Source: Angiostrongylus vasorum (lineage: Eukaryota > Nematoda > Chromadorea > Rhabditida > Metastrongylidae). From it: a DNA stretch of 64,000 nt. The stretch lies in the NCBI GenBank assembly GCA_018806985.1, contig JADANN010000197.1, positions 1,257,501 to 1,321,500 on the forward strand, given 5' to 3'. The translations under genes were made by a program, and so were the position numbers. Each line of letters starts with the position of its first letter. Position 1 is the stretch's first letter. Positions 23,795 to 35,619 of this stretch are shown here, one piece after another. The notes under the pieces were generated by a model that was not told the origin of the DNA, searched no databases, and worked only from the letters and a program-made list of their open reading frames with translations.

Positions 23795-25202
23795 AAAACG
23801 AAGTGAATGTAGAGTAAAAAACTAGCCAGACTTTCTCCATTCCAACCATCAGAGAATTTCGCGTTTCAGCAAAAATATAAATAGATACGTACTATCTGAC
23901 ATCTGCCGTTTACTCGGCACCTCAGCTCAAAAAGAGCTGAGAGGTCGAGTAAACTGCCGAAGGGTGGTCTATGCTACCAAGGATTTCCTTTCCTTCCAGT
24001 TCAGTTTGGCAATGAAATCGTTTATTATATTGAGTTATCGGCTTTTCGATAAACAGCTGTGTGGTTTTTATTTAGTTCGGGTTTTAAGAGATGTTTCCTC
24101 TATCGAACTCAATCCATTTCTTTTCAATCCAATATTTTTATTGATTAAACTAATCTGAAGAGTTTTAACCCATTGTCAGTGACAACATACAAGGTATTCG
24201 ATAGAGTCTAGTCCAATTATTTACCTAGTTAACCGAGTTATGAGCGAAGAACACTGTGATAAGGAATACCGTGAAGGGAAACATGAATGGTTCTTGACTC
24301 AAACCAGCGTCGCGTAAACGAAACTTCCCATCCAACCGGTCCTGTCAAATTGGTGCCAAATGTTTCTGGGAAAAGCTCACTTCGACTCATGAAAACCGTC
24401 AACTTCCTGCTGAGTGTACTCTTGGGAATACGGCTAAATAAGGATTCCAGGGAGAGTCAACTCGACTAGTATTCGATGAAATTCGTGAAGAAGGTAAAGT
24501 ACACAAGTAGCAGCCAAAGCCACACAGATCAAATCCGGAGTTGGCGGATGGCGAATGTGAGACAACAAAATGAATGAAGAAATCGAAGTGCCAAGGATCA
24601 CACAATATTGTGAAGTGGTCTCATGTTTAAAAATACCATCCCTATTTAGGAAAGGGACTAAATGAAACAGTGCACCATATAATCTCAGGAAATTTAGAGG
24701 ATTGATGTAAAAAGGTTGATTTAGAGCAAGAAGGATCCAGTGGAAAAGATGAGATTCTCCAGAACTGCTCATATACGCCATTTTTGCTTCTTTTTCGAGA
24801 AGAAGTGCTTCTGCAGGTTGAAGGTGACAAAGTGCCTAGAACCACTAATGAAAAAGCGGAAGCAAGGAGCACACCTAAATCCTGGAAAGTGTTTTTGATG
24901 GATCTTTTTTTTCTTCAGATTCGATTTATTAGGATAAAGTAGCCGGTTCTGAATTGAATTCCCTGACTACATGTCAACAAAGGATTATGCTAGAGAACTG
25001 GTCTTGGACCTCATTGGTCGCTACCCATTTCACGACAATGGAGCAAACGCTGTGGTAAAATAACGTGATAAGAAGAACAATTTTGTATTTTGTGAATATA
25101 GGAAGGATTTCGTCGTAATGTGACAGGATCACCACTGCTTAGGAAAAGCCCACCTGAAGAAACATTTTTATTTTCACATGAAGCAGGAGGTTTCACAGCG
25201 TG
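23795..25202 (-). repeat. Family D compound repeat, copy 2
   Basis: Inverted relative to copy 1 at 8352-9805 and similar throughout, with small indels. Near its end, 23905-23928 and 23934-23958 form a near-perfect 24-bp hairpin around CTCAGCTC/GAGCTGAG. Confidence 0.75.
24225..24620 (+). mobile_element. Family E SINE inside family D copy 2
   Basis: Same relative place as in copy 1, so it was present before the D segment was copied. Central module CCTGTCAAATTGGTGCC; tail continues to GATGGCGAATGTGAG-type sequence. Confidence 0.6.
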
Positions 25203-25535
25203 AAGAACTCATCTCCTGCACCTCCTACTTATAATATCGAGCACCTTGCCATAAAATGCCGTTAATCCTACAGTGTCTGAATCGCTGCTAGCCGCGTAGT
25301 CTCTTGACTCATCGCGTCCCGGCGCCAGTTTCCATAGGTGGTCCATTCATCGAATACGAGCAATTTCTCGTCGGCTGAAGACTCTCTGGTTTTCTAACAA
25401 TAAAAAAAATCCTTTTTCAATAAATAGAAGATTATAAGGCGTTTTAAACATCACAGGATTGTAGAAAAGACTTCGCTCTATCGTTTTATGAGTATTAATG
25501 GTATGTATGCTATATTTATTTATATGGTGTTATAA

Positions 25536-25822
25536 GGGCGTGTGTGGCGCAGTGATCGGAGGCGCTCTGCAACACACACATGGAATGGATTCCCGCGCCC
25601 ATGGCCAACCAAGCCTTCCTTCCCTCCGGGGTCGGCAAATTGGTACCAGACTTATCTGGGAGGATAACAGCACTGGCTCGATACATCGGTAGGCCACCAC
25701 GAGTCGTTGTAAAGGCCAGATATACATTCAATCACCTCCAAACGATGCTTAATGACGTCGAATGCGTGGCGCATCGCTCAGGGATGGATCAACGCCGAGA
25801 GCTTTATCCTTCTATCCTTTAT
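25536..25822 (+). mobile_element. Family A SINE
   Basis: Head GGGCGTGTGTGGCGCAGTGA, tail GAGCTTTATCCTTCTATCC. Close to consensus. Confidence 0.88.
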
Positions 25823-26029
25823 GATCCTACAAACTGATATTTTTTGAGCTAATGCGAGATTGGTATACTTCGATAGGTATGCATAGGTATGTATGCTAGT
25901 ATTTACTACGTGTTACTAAGGCAAATGCATTGCTGTCAGCATTTGGAAGTATTTTGCAGTTTGTATTGAGTCTATTTCGTTAATGGGTTTCCGTAACTAC
26001 CGAACTTCTGGGGTTAAACAACTATTTAA

Positions 26030-26290
26030 ATTGTTGAGCTTACACGAGATTGATGAGTAGGTTTATTCGGCTAACGTTCCAACGTCTTCGTCTTCATCAG
26101 AGCCGATGATACGAGTCGATGGTCCACAGCTATCCATCTTCTCGATGTGGCGTCTTCCTAGCCTGAAGACGAAAGAGTGTGGATCACCGACTCAGATCAT
26201 CGGCCCTGAGAAAGGCGAAGACGTCAAAAAGGTTAGTGGAATAAATCTACTTATTAACCTCGTGTAAGCTCAATAACTTAAATACACGTT
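26030..26290. repeat. Foldback remnant of Penelope-like terminal repeats with two hammerhead-like motifs
   Basis: The halves 26030-26160 and 26160-26290 are inverted copies of each other, each ending in the TTGAGCTTACACGAG-type block. The left half holds a motif on the minus strand at 26069-26104 (CTGATGA, GACG/CGTT stem, GGAACGTT, stem I GGCT/AGCC); the right half holds a more decayed one on the plus strand at about 26202-26236. Confidence 0.6.
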
Positions 26291-26976
26291 AGAACTGATA
26301 AGTTCGAAGAATCGACTAATGACGAATCGAACATACCAACAGGGCATCTTTTAGCAATAAGATCGTCCTCGAATCGTCATCAGTCATTGGATGACTGTAG
26401 ATTTCAACATTCCATCTCCGTCTAAACGTTCCCTCGGAACCTCGTTAGTGAACCTTTAAAGCGATCATAAACAACGCTTATTCTCGACTTATCATCTATG
26501 CGTAAAATAACATCTACAGAAAGATCTATCTACACAAGTAAACAGATGCATTCATTTCACATACAATTGTAAAAAATCTATTGCACATTCATAATTATAA
26601 ACCAGGAAAATACACGCATCTGTACAATTGTGAATATCACAGCAATTTCGATACCGATATTAGTACAATGCTTTACTATGAACAAGAAAGTTCGTCCGAA
26701 TGATATCAATATATCGGCACGCAGTATAGAACTAGGTATGTCACAAGAATATAACTTAGTATGTAGAGAATATGTCGCCCTGTTAACGCACCAACACAAT
26801 CACCCAAAAGCAGAAATATCTGTAAAACGTAGAAACGGAGGCAGAGGGGATGTTGAAACCTAGGCGTGAACATGAAGTTCCGCCGAATAAGAGAGGAGAT
26901 AGAAAATTACAGGATATTTACAAGGCTACCAAATTCCTAGAAGCACTGAAAATGACTAGAGCAGATGCACTGAAAA

Positions 26977-29900
26977 TCATAAATCACTCAAGGCAGGATG
27001 GTTTGGAAACATCTCCTTTCGGAATTCTCCGATCTCTTTGATACTCGATGAGTACCGCCCTAGGCTTTGAAACAGCGAGACCACTTCATTCCTAAAATAA
27101 GGCATGACCCTTTTTACTGGATGTAAGGCAGTGGAATGTGCATAACAAGAGTATAAAAGGATAAAGGATAAAACTCTGGTATTGATCAATCCCTGAGGGA
27201 TGCGCCATGCATTCGACTTCATTAAGCATCGCTTGGAGGTGACTGAATGCAAATCTGGCCGTTAGAGTGACTCGCGGTGGCCTATCGATATATCGAGCCA
27301 GTGCTGCTATCCTCCTAGACAAGTCTGGTATCAATTTGCCGACCCCGGAGGGATGGAAGGCTTGGTGGACCATAGAAGCAGGGATCGATTCCATGTGTGT
27401 GTTGCAAGCAAGGTGCCTCCCACCACTGCGCCACACGCGCCCTTTACGCCACTCTAAGGGAATACTATGAGAAAGGATTATAGTTTTCGAAAGTGTCCAC
27501 TGTAACTCATTATAGACCTATACGGACCATCCAAGGATTCCTTAAAGGCGTAAGTTAATGAGTAATCAACCATCACCACTGATAGAAAGTAGGACAGGTA
27601 AACAAGAAAGATATAAGAATTCCACCTGGTCAGTTGAAACGGTGCACTTCGTACTTCTTTGTTCCTATCAGATTGGTAGTGAGAATAAGGCAAATCAGAG
27701 AAAAGTATTTTCAAGGCAGTACCCATACCATGGATTTGTACCTGAAATGTATTAAACTATACGAATAAATATATAAACAAGAATGACTGGACAACGAAAT
27801 CTGTCACACTAGTAAATCATTGTGTCCACCATGACTTTCGATGGGTATTTAAAAGATAGCAAGCGATGAGGGCTTTAAGCTATCCGCTCCGAAAAATAAC
27901 TGCGTCATTCAACTCTGAACGAAAGCATCTCAACTCACAGTGAACTTTATTGATTGGAATAAAAATCTGTGAAACGTACAGCTCTTTGCCAACAAGACAT
28001 GATTCCTCTAATGATGAAATATTCATTTTCTATGATCCAGAAATCACTTCTTTCGTTCCTTTTTCGTCAGGGCCGGTGCTCTTAGCAGCGAAGCTTTGAG
28101 TAAGCATGATTTCTTCATGAAGAGCATGATGGAGTCTCAAATGCGTTCTTGGGTTTGCAACTGCCATGCAAGCACCATTAAACTCAAAAGTTTTCATTTC
28201 CCTTCCAGATCTCGATTTCAAACAAATTCGAAATATATCAAAACTTAATGCGCCCTTACAACAATGGAGCTAATCCTCCTCTATGAGACTGCCTAATTTT
28301 CATGTTCTAAAGTACTATAGTCATTGAAAAATAGTCACCATCTATCGAAAAACCAGCGTCGATCATTACGTGCTAATTAGACGTTAATTTTGCAAGGGCC
28401 AACGTTCAAGCTCATCATGAAGAAAAAAAAACTGCTGAGGTTATTCGAAAGCAGCTTGTGAACTGCGGTTAGCAACAAATCAAGGAAGGAAACTAACCTT
28501 TCCCCATAAACGGCATTTGTCACAACCAACACAGTCCATTATTCGGGAAATGTTAAGGAAATGAGATCTAAACTCTTCTCGTAGCTCACGTGCATGGGAC
28601 TCAACTCCCTGGATGAAAATGATTTCGCAAGCCTATTCACATTTTTCGTTAAAGAATGCCTACTACTAGGCTAAACAAATTCTTCGCAAGTTAAATAAGA
28701 ACCTGAATCGGTAAAAATGAAGAGGAAAAACTAGGTACACAGGATGCTCACCGTAAATAATTCATGTTCATCAAACTGGTCAGGAAACTGCGCACTGATG
28801 TCTAACAATTCATCAATCGCAACACGAGTCTCCATATCCTCCTATAATGAGAATATCAAAATGATTCAGGTTATATTAAAGCGTATAAGGATCTTTGATG
28901 ACAAAAGCATAAACATTCCACATTGGTGCCTTATTTCAATATTAACTAACTACACTGAAAAAGTTAACACCATAACGCTTTAAGGGAAAAAATCGTTCGA
29001 GTCAGATGGAACCAAATAAAAGCTACATAATTAGACTTACCGGAGGTCGATATCGTTAATAAGTCAAAGTTTGAGAATACGGAACGAACTGTAGCTGGAC
29101 CAGAAAGAACTTTTGAGAACGCTGAGAACACTTCATTGTCATCTGATTTTATAATCGAAGACTCAGATTAGGAGATTACCAAGTGGTTTACGAGAAGCTG
29201 TAGGCTTTGCTTAGGTAATTCTTGACAGAAAAACTTTTCCTTCCGGCATTGTTTTTCGAGCTTATGAATGATGTTATTCTCGTCCTCATTGTCACAGTAG
29301 ACATCAAATAAGGACTTTACATTTGGAACAACAGACTGAGTCTGTGCGGCGACGGACGACGTGTTCAGTTGTGTTGGAAGTTTGTACTCTTTGAAGTCTC
29401 GATTGTAATCAGCTTTTTCAAAGTCAGAGTTGTTAACAAGACCAATAATAAAGTAGTATACAAAAACTGGAATCCGACCTGTATAGTAGTCTTCGACCGG
29501 TTGGTCAAACGATTGCAGCAATCACGCCATGGGGAACGGTGCCTATTGGAATCCTAACCCAAGGAAGGAATGGGGAAACTTAAGTTGTCTTCTTTGGTGG
29601 CTTTTTTTATTACATGTCATCACACCAAGTGTGCGGAACCCTGTACTTGAATTTGATTCGTTTTCCTTGCGTTCATGATCCATAAAGGTCTTCGAATAAT
29701 TCGGGTGTTGGTTCCGCTGGTACTTGAGGATATATTCTTCATGAATATCGCAGAATGCTGCTCGAGTCGATCCTGCTTGCAATCTTGCAGAAAGCGCAGC
29801 TAGGGCGTTCCCATGTGGACTGGAGAAGAGCGTTGGGAAGAGGGTCAAGCCAGCGCGTTGCTTCCTGATAGACAGCATCACTAACCACTCCGCTAAGCCC

Positions 29901-31615
29901 CTCCCCTCGACATCTCCTATTGCACATACATTCACACTTAACCAGAACTTGATATACCAATTTGGTGATGAGACGACATATTCTCAAGCCGCAGCTAAAC
30001 CAACATACTAACCCGATCACCGTTCATCACGGTTCTACGAAAGGCGAAGAAAACTGAAGACACTATGTCCCCAAAAGGTATATAAGAAGACATGTAATCA
30101 TCAAATTATGGAAATATACCTCTTCATTGCCGGTGTAGAACAGCTCCTTTTGCAAATACGGTCCAACTTTTAACAATGCTCGTAGTTCCAAGAGAAACAC
30201 AAAGTAGACGTTTTTTAATCTGAAGAATAAAATCGAACATATTGACACTTGGAATCACACAGTGTGGAGTTTAAAAACAGCATCTACACGAGCATACCCC
30301 CTGAGGGCGAAAAAATACGATTATTGCAGAATATTTCTGCTATTAATATTATTACATGGTCTGACATCACATGGATTACACTTCGCAGATCCCAGCACTT
30401 TTTGCATTCGATTCGTTGCCTCGCATCCATCATCTTCCATCGTTTTCGTACTTTCTTCTTAATGTGGGGCCGACTGCTGCTGGAGGATTTTTTTCGACTC
30501 CATTAAGAATTTCGTTGTATGCTGTTTCAGTCTCCATTCTCCCTGTACTGCTGATATTGCCGTGCTAGGGGTGTTCCCACGTGGACTAGGGAGGGCCAGT
30601 TTGTCCCAGGCAAGACATATCAATTTCTCAAGTCTCAGGACAAGAGGCTAGGTAGCCCGGGTCGGCTCGAGACAGTGCCTGTGTGGGTTCGACCATTACT
30701 ACGGCACAGCTAGATCGTTGCAGTAAAGATTACAGAAAGAAAGGATAAACCTCTCTGCGGTGATCGATCCCCTACAGATGCGCCATGCATTAAGCATCGT
30801 TTAGAGGAGACTGGATGCATATCTACCCTTTACAATGACTCGCAGTGGCCTACCGATGTATCGAGCCAGTGCTGCTATCCTCCTAGAGAAGTCTGGTACC
30901 AATTTGCAGACCCTGGAGAGATGGGATGCTTGGTGGGTCATGGGCGCTGGGATCGATTCCACGTGTGTGTTGCAGACGTCTCCGACCACTACGCCACATG
31001 CGCCACAGTAAAGATTATAGTAAAATAAAAAAGTGACAAAGCTCCCAACATCCTATCTCGATCAATCAAACAGGACTCCCAAATATTAAGGTTTTGTTCA
31101 CATTTTCACGAACCCTTCCCTTTCTTGTGGATTTTACAACTTTGGAAGCACTGGCTAAGTGCTCAAAATTGACTTCACCTTCGATAAGAGGGCAGAAGTA
31201 TTAAATGTGCTACAAATAAATCTAGGAAACAGATAATATGTCTTTGTGAAGATGTCCCACGAAACAAATGGTGGTCTATTTAATAAAACTTTGGAAGAAG
31301 TTTAGCAAACAGCACCACTCTCCAAAAGCCCAATTATGCAGACCAAAAAACGAAAGTAATTAAAATTTGCTGCAATATATGTCCCGTATCCAAAAGCTAA
31401 CGGGCGCGTGTAGCACAGTAGTCGGAGATGCCCTGCAATGCATATGGAATCGATCCCACGTCCGATGCGCACCAAGCCCTCCATCCTTAGGGGTCGACAA
31501 ATTGGTAGCAGACTTGTGTGGGAGGATATATGGCTATATATATGTGTACATGTATATATATATATATATATATACATATACATGCATGCGTATATACACA
31601 TATGTATATATGTAC

Positions 31616-31662
<47 letters not shown>

Positions 31663-34600
31663 GAAATCGAATGCCATACTAGCCCGATACATCTGTAGGC
31701 CACCGCTAGTCACTGTGAGCGCCAGATATGCATTCAGTCACCTCCAACGATGCTTAATGAAGTTGAATGCATGGCGCATCCCTTCCCATCAGGGGATTGA
31801 ACAACGCCGAGAGCTTTTTTAGAGCTTTACATAAACGTTTTAAACCGTAAACCAAGAAAACCACAAAAAGAGACAATTTCTTACCTTTGAGGTCCTTCCC
31901 AACTCCATTTGGTGCCAAAGCGGTCAGCAAACATCTGTGTATTACGGAACCATGACCCGGTACCAAGACCACCAGGAGCAGGTTTGTAATTATAAGCAGC
32001 AATAGAGATTGTAATAGCCGAGTGGAAGCCTGATATAAGTCTGTAGAATACCCGTTTCTCAAGACAGAGCCCTAAATGTTCTCAATGAACAAGATGGTAA
32101 ATCGAAGTGGATAAATTCACTGAAACTCAGAACAGGGTAAAATGGAATCCACAAAAAGACGGATATTCGCGAAAGTAAAGGAAGAAAACGATGGATTTAA
32201 CACTGGAGGTGATGAAAATAATGCATATGTTTGATGAAAAGGTTTTATGAACAAGTTTACTCTTCAAAAGGGTTCTCCTATAATTGTAATACTTCTCTTG
32301 TAGCGAGAAAACTAACCTGTAGTGATTAACAACTAGATATTTAGTTATACACAAACACAATATTATATTATACGGTTTTACTGCCTAATCGTTATCTACC
32401 AATTCACTGGGACTTTGAATGAACGTCGAGAGTGATTTTCTCGAGCATTCCATGATATTTATATGGATGCTTGGGTGGCTTGTCTTCACTGGTTATGCGA
32501 GCCTCAGCATAACTTCTATTTTTTCGGAGTTTTGCTGGTTTAGCCATTGTGGTTCCCTAGAGACACGAGGTCAGCCTGGCCAAAGTCTGCCTCAGGTCGT
32601 CACCACGATAGGGAGTCGCAGCCTTTGTGGATCAGAGGGAGATTTGCCACCATGCAACTTTGATACCAGGACGGTGGTGGATCCTGGTATTGGTTTAGTC
32701 TTAGCTAGGCTTCCTGATGGAAACTTCGGGCTCCTTCTCAATTTAAGGGGCCCTGCTGGGGAGATGAATTGTCCTGCTGTACACCGCAGACCGACACTCA
32801 TGAACACCTCTCCCAGCCACGAAGAGGCGCTAAACCGTTTGGGATGACTAAGACGCTACTGATTGCGAAATTAATCAAACCTATTGCAGTGATCGAAACT
32901 TGTATTCTTCCTTTCAATAACTTTTAAGGAGAAAACAGAAGAGGAGAAACAAACCAAGAAAAATTCACCGGGTCTAAACAAAACGCAGGAAACCACACCT
33001 TCATACAAACTCACTACATTTAAGTGAGGTTAGTGCCAAAAACATACCTTCTGCAAAAGTGAAGTTATGACGTAAAATCATATAGTGTTAGATATGCGAT
33101 AATATAAAACGGCTTTAGTCAAAATGCATTTTACAGTAGGAGACTGAGAATGGCAAAAACAGCTGTAAAACGAGGAACTGAATGAATGTAAAAGAAAATC
33201 AAACTCACCGAAGTTATTCGGATTCATCAAAAAGTTTTTGTCAAACTTCATATCGGGCCTAGAAAATAAGATCAAGGAAGGAGGAAATACAGAACGATGT
33301 TCGGAAAAAAAAGCAATAAAAAACTAAACAAAAAATATGGGTTACAAAGAGGAAAAGCAATGGAACAAGGATTACTTGAAACAATTCTCTTGATAGATAC
33401 ATTTCCATACACGGATAGCCGAATCTCCTTTGTATCCTGTATATCGTTCTGGATTCTTGGATAGATCTACGTAGTGCATATTCTCAGAATCTTCATCTAA
33501 ACATACGTATAATAAAAAAAAGCTGAATAATATCTACTAATGGGCTACATGCCTACTTCCATTAAAACAACAAACTAGACATTAAAAAAACCAATCCCTT
33601 TGACGGGTGATTGCTGAAAGCACTTATAGGTCAATAACACGGCTGAGAGAAAGGCGAAATGAAGGACTCGCATGGTGTGGTGGTGAACGAGTTAGCCCCC
33701 CGGAAAGGGTAGCAGCGTTTTTGATCCCACTGCAGACACCAGCGGTCCGGAGTTTGAACATTAAGAATTGAAACCGATGGAATGCACTTGCGCGATTTCT
33801 CTAACTCATAATCAAACCTACATAAGCACCAAAAGTAGAAATGTGGGAACTAAGGGAAAGGGAAGAACGACATACCTTCCATTTCACAAAACTTATTCTC
33901 TTGATCGTCATGTATGTCCATGTCTTTAAGTTGTTCACGATGACCTTCGTCCAGGCTTCGATCCATCGGGTCGAAATCATTACTTCGTTGTCCGGCACAA
34001 TCCTGAACTGTTGAGGTGCTGACGATGTCGGGTGTGTTGTGATTTTGACAGACGGGAAGCCGTTCGTTATCCGTCGTGTTACTGTTCAACATCTTGTCGT
34101 TCACATAGAGACGCACCGTAGTTATGACAGCAGGACGTCTGAGACCGTCCGGAACTTCATCATCACAGAAAGCAACACCGCACTGTTTTGAACCGCACTG
34201 ACGATCATCCGGCCAGAACGGACACGGTGCGTCCATGTTCACCTGGAAAAAACAAGGAGAACAGCTCTTTTCCTGTTCTCTGGATGAGCAAACATGAGGT
34301 TGTTAATCTGTTCTTTATTTATAAACACGCTGACGTTCCGGCGGGTTTCCTCTTCCTAAGAGCCTGGAACGGTTGAAGTTGACTGCAATCCATTCAGCCA
34401 AATACCTACATAACCAAGCAGAGTACCGGTTTGGTTATGGAGGTGTTTGGCTGGCTAGATTGCAGTCTTCTTCTGAGTCAAAGCTATTTAATATCCTAAG
34501 AAGGAACTTAGAAACATAGAGAGGACAAGTCTTAGAAACCGGCTTTCTCTAGACCTCGGTAGCAGCAATCAATAATTTCCCACATGACTGAGCTGATAGA

Positions 34601-35211
34601 AGGTTGGTATAAAGAAACTACAAAGTTCTCTATACTAAACTCGTCGCAGAGCAATCATACAGAAGACATTAAGGACATCTTAACAGTCTTCTATACAACG
34701 TCTATCTTCCGAATTAAAAAGGCAAGAGTCAATCGATACCTATGAAAATTACTAACAAACGAAATGAACAGGAAAGTATTGCTGTTCTGATGCCGACTGA
34801 AAGAGAACATAGGTAGTAAACAACTACTAAACAAGCAGTAACAGTAAAACAATAAGTAGTAAGTAAGTATTACTAAGTCAGAAAGTACCAATGAAAGACG
34901 GGCCATCCAAGTACCCAAGTAAGTCAGAAAGAGAAGAATCATACAGCTCTACAAAGAAAAGCTCAAAAAAAGAAAACAATAAAGTTTGTAGACAAAAAAA
35001 CGCTTACTCGATAGAATCGGAAGAAATCTCTCTTGAGAAGTTTTTGCAGTTTGTCGTAAATTTGAACATTATTGAAGTGATCGATGTTCGACGGCTCGTC
35101 ACACCGACACGATTCCACTGCTTCGCCGATCTTACAGAAACACGGTTCTGAACCATGGAACTGACCATTGCTCAGGAAGAGCAGGCTAAAAATCCAGAGA
35201 AATGGCCACAT
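26977..35211 (-). CDS. ero-1: ERO1 endoplasmic reticulum thiol oxidase, 10 exons (possibly 11), 486-487 aa
   Basis: Exons in coding order are 35211-35008, 34242-33876, 33496-33376, 33258-33209, 32071-31885, 30219-30120, 28841-28752, 28608-28498, 27741-27626 and 27091-26977, total 1461 nt, all phases closing. ERO1 is a FAD enzyme in the ER lumen that reoxidises protein disulfide isomerase and makes peroxide. Residues 1-18 form a hydrophobic signal peptide. CFCKIGE and SCRCDE follow. The shuttle cysteines are in CGSKQC (C84, C89) with C94. The active-site motif is CVGCDKC (C399, C402, C405 without the microexon). Other family blocks are [64 protein letters not shown] and [17 protein letters not shown]. 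Human ERO1A has 468 aa. An in-frame ATG at 35340 was not chosen because the signal peptide begins at 35211 and TTTTTTTTCAG ends 14 nt before it. Introns contain A, B, C and E repeats. The segment between exons 4 and 5 is shorter than in human and is the one uncertain junction. Confidence 0.94.
27154..27447 (-). mobile_element. Family A SINE in the last ERO1 intron
   Basis: Tail AAAAGGATAAAGGATAAAAC, head GGGCGCGTGTGGCGCAGTGG with a short insertion in the tRNA-like part. Lies between ERO1 exons 9 and 10, same strand as the gene. Confidence 0.88.
29600..29955 (-). mobile_element. Family E SINE in an ERO1 intron
   Basis: Minus strand head GGGGCTTAGCGGAGTGGTTA and GGCTTGACCC; tail with GAAGACCTTTATGGATCATG. 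The central module is partly deleted. Confidence 0.65.
30385..30720 (-). mobile_element. Family E SINE in an ERO1 intron
   Basis: B-box-like GGTCGAACCC on the minus strand; tail CATCATCTTCCATCG on the plus. The central module is weak. Confidence 0.65.
30733..31005 (-). mobile_element. Family A SINE with 12-bp target duplication
   Basis: CAGTAAAGATTA at 30721-30732 and 31006-31017. Lies directly behind a family E copy in the same intron. Confidence 0.9.
31402..31827 (+). mobile_element. Family A SINE interrupted by a TA-rich microsatellite
   Basis: Head GGGCGCGTGTAGCACAGTAG and tail GAGAGCTTTTTTAGAGC are normal. After GTGTGGGAGGATA the body is replaced at 31527-31665 by TA/TACA repeats and resumes at CTAGCCCGATACATC. 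Confidence 0.85.
32455..32847 (-). repeat. Family B repeat in an ERO1 intron
   Basis: Near full length; the antisense frame at 32419-32847 (142 codons) is open through the whole copy. Confidence 0.87.
33048..33050 (-). other. Candidate 3-nt microexon (AAG) of ERO1
   Basis: On the minus strand, TTCACTTTTGCAG directly precedes AAG, which directly precedes the donor GTATGT. Exon 4 ends in phase 1 with G and exon 5 begins with GG. Including AAG turns G-L-C into E-G-L-C, the form conserved in other ERO1 proteins (WLEGLC in human). Direct joining of exon 4 to exon 5 is also in frame, so transcript data must decide. Confidence 0.4.
33593..33760 (+). repeat. Family C repeat in an ERO1 intron
   Basis: CCCTTTGACGGGTGATTGCTG leader, then the tRNA-like CATGGTGTGGTGGTGAACG and TTTTTGATCCCAC. 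The tail is cut after CGGTCCGGAGTTT. Confidence 0.72.
34329..34364 (-). ncRNA. Degenerate hammerhead-like motif in an ERO1 intron
   Basis: Minus strand: GGCT, CTTAGGA, a hairpin region ending CCCGCC, GGAACGTC, AGC. One core base is changed. It lies in ERO1 intron 1 next to a long hairpin. Confidence 0.4.
34381..34467. repeat. Long imperfect hairpin in ERO1 intron 1
   Basis: Arms 34381-34417 and 34430-34467 pair over about 37 bp (GACTGCAATC at the outer ends, ATAACCAA at the inner), with a 12-nt loop. Confidence 0.75.
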
Positions 35212-35224
35212 CTGGACGAAAGAC

Positions 35225-35233
35225 CTGAAAAAA
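35225..35233 (-). promoter_or_regulatory. Putative spliced-leader trans-splice acceptor of the ERO1 gene
   Basis: A run of T ending in CAG on the minus strand (AG at 35226-35225) lies 13 nt before the ERO1 ATG. It matches the nematode TTTTCAG acceptor consensus. No upstream coding exon is required, so trans-splicing is the simplest reading; this is inferred. Confidence 0.6.
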
Positions 35234-35619
35234 AAGTGAAAAGAAAAAACATGAGAACGAGACCGGACGGAGAACCGGAATTGATCACGTTTCGGAACGC
35301 ATCGTTGTCTAGTAGATCCAGAGATGATGGGCATTCCCATTCGGAAGAAGTCTTAAGTATAAAGAATTGGCTAAATGAATCCCGAACAATGTTGATGGAC
35401 TTGGTGGGAAATGATTGAGGATCACTCTAGCCGGTCTCACAGTTGGCTTCACAAGAACGGCGAACACCGCTCGGATCGACCGGTCGAACCGCTCCAGAAG
35501 CAAACAACAACCGACCGACAACAAGAATCCTGGAACCGGAAAGTATCCCGGGCTATAAGGGCGTTCACTAGAGTTACCTAAGCTTCGGTAGCTTGATTTC
35601 TTCACAGAATTTTAAGAAG

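Noticed and set aside
27092..27436. 114-codon minus-strand frame, and many similar ones (e.g. 25580-25837, 44066-44320)
   Set aside because: These are translations of family A SINE sequence; similar peptides recur wherever the SINE does.
33053..33100. A longer ERO1 exon ending ...NFTFAEG before the GTATGT donor
   Set aside because: The frame runs into a stop upstream with no acceptor AG between, so only the 3-nt version is possible at this donor.
35212..35340. Upstream in-frame start for ERO1 at 35340
   Set aside because: It would place about 43 polar residues before the signal peptide and ignores the acceptor at 35226-35225.
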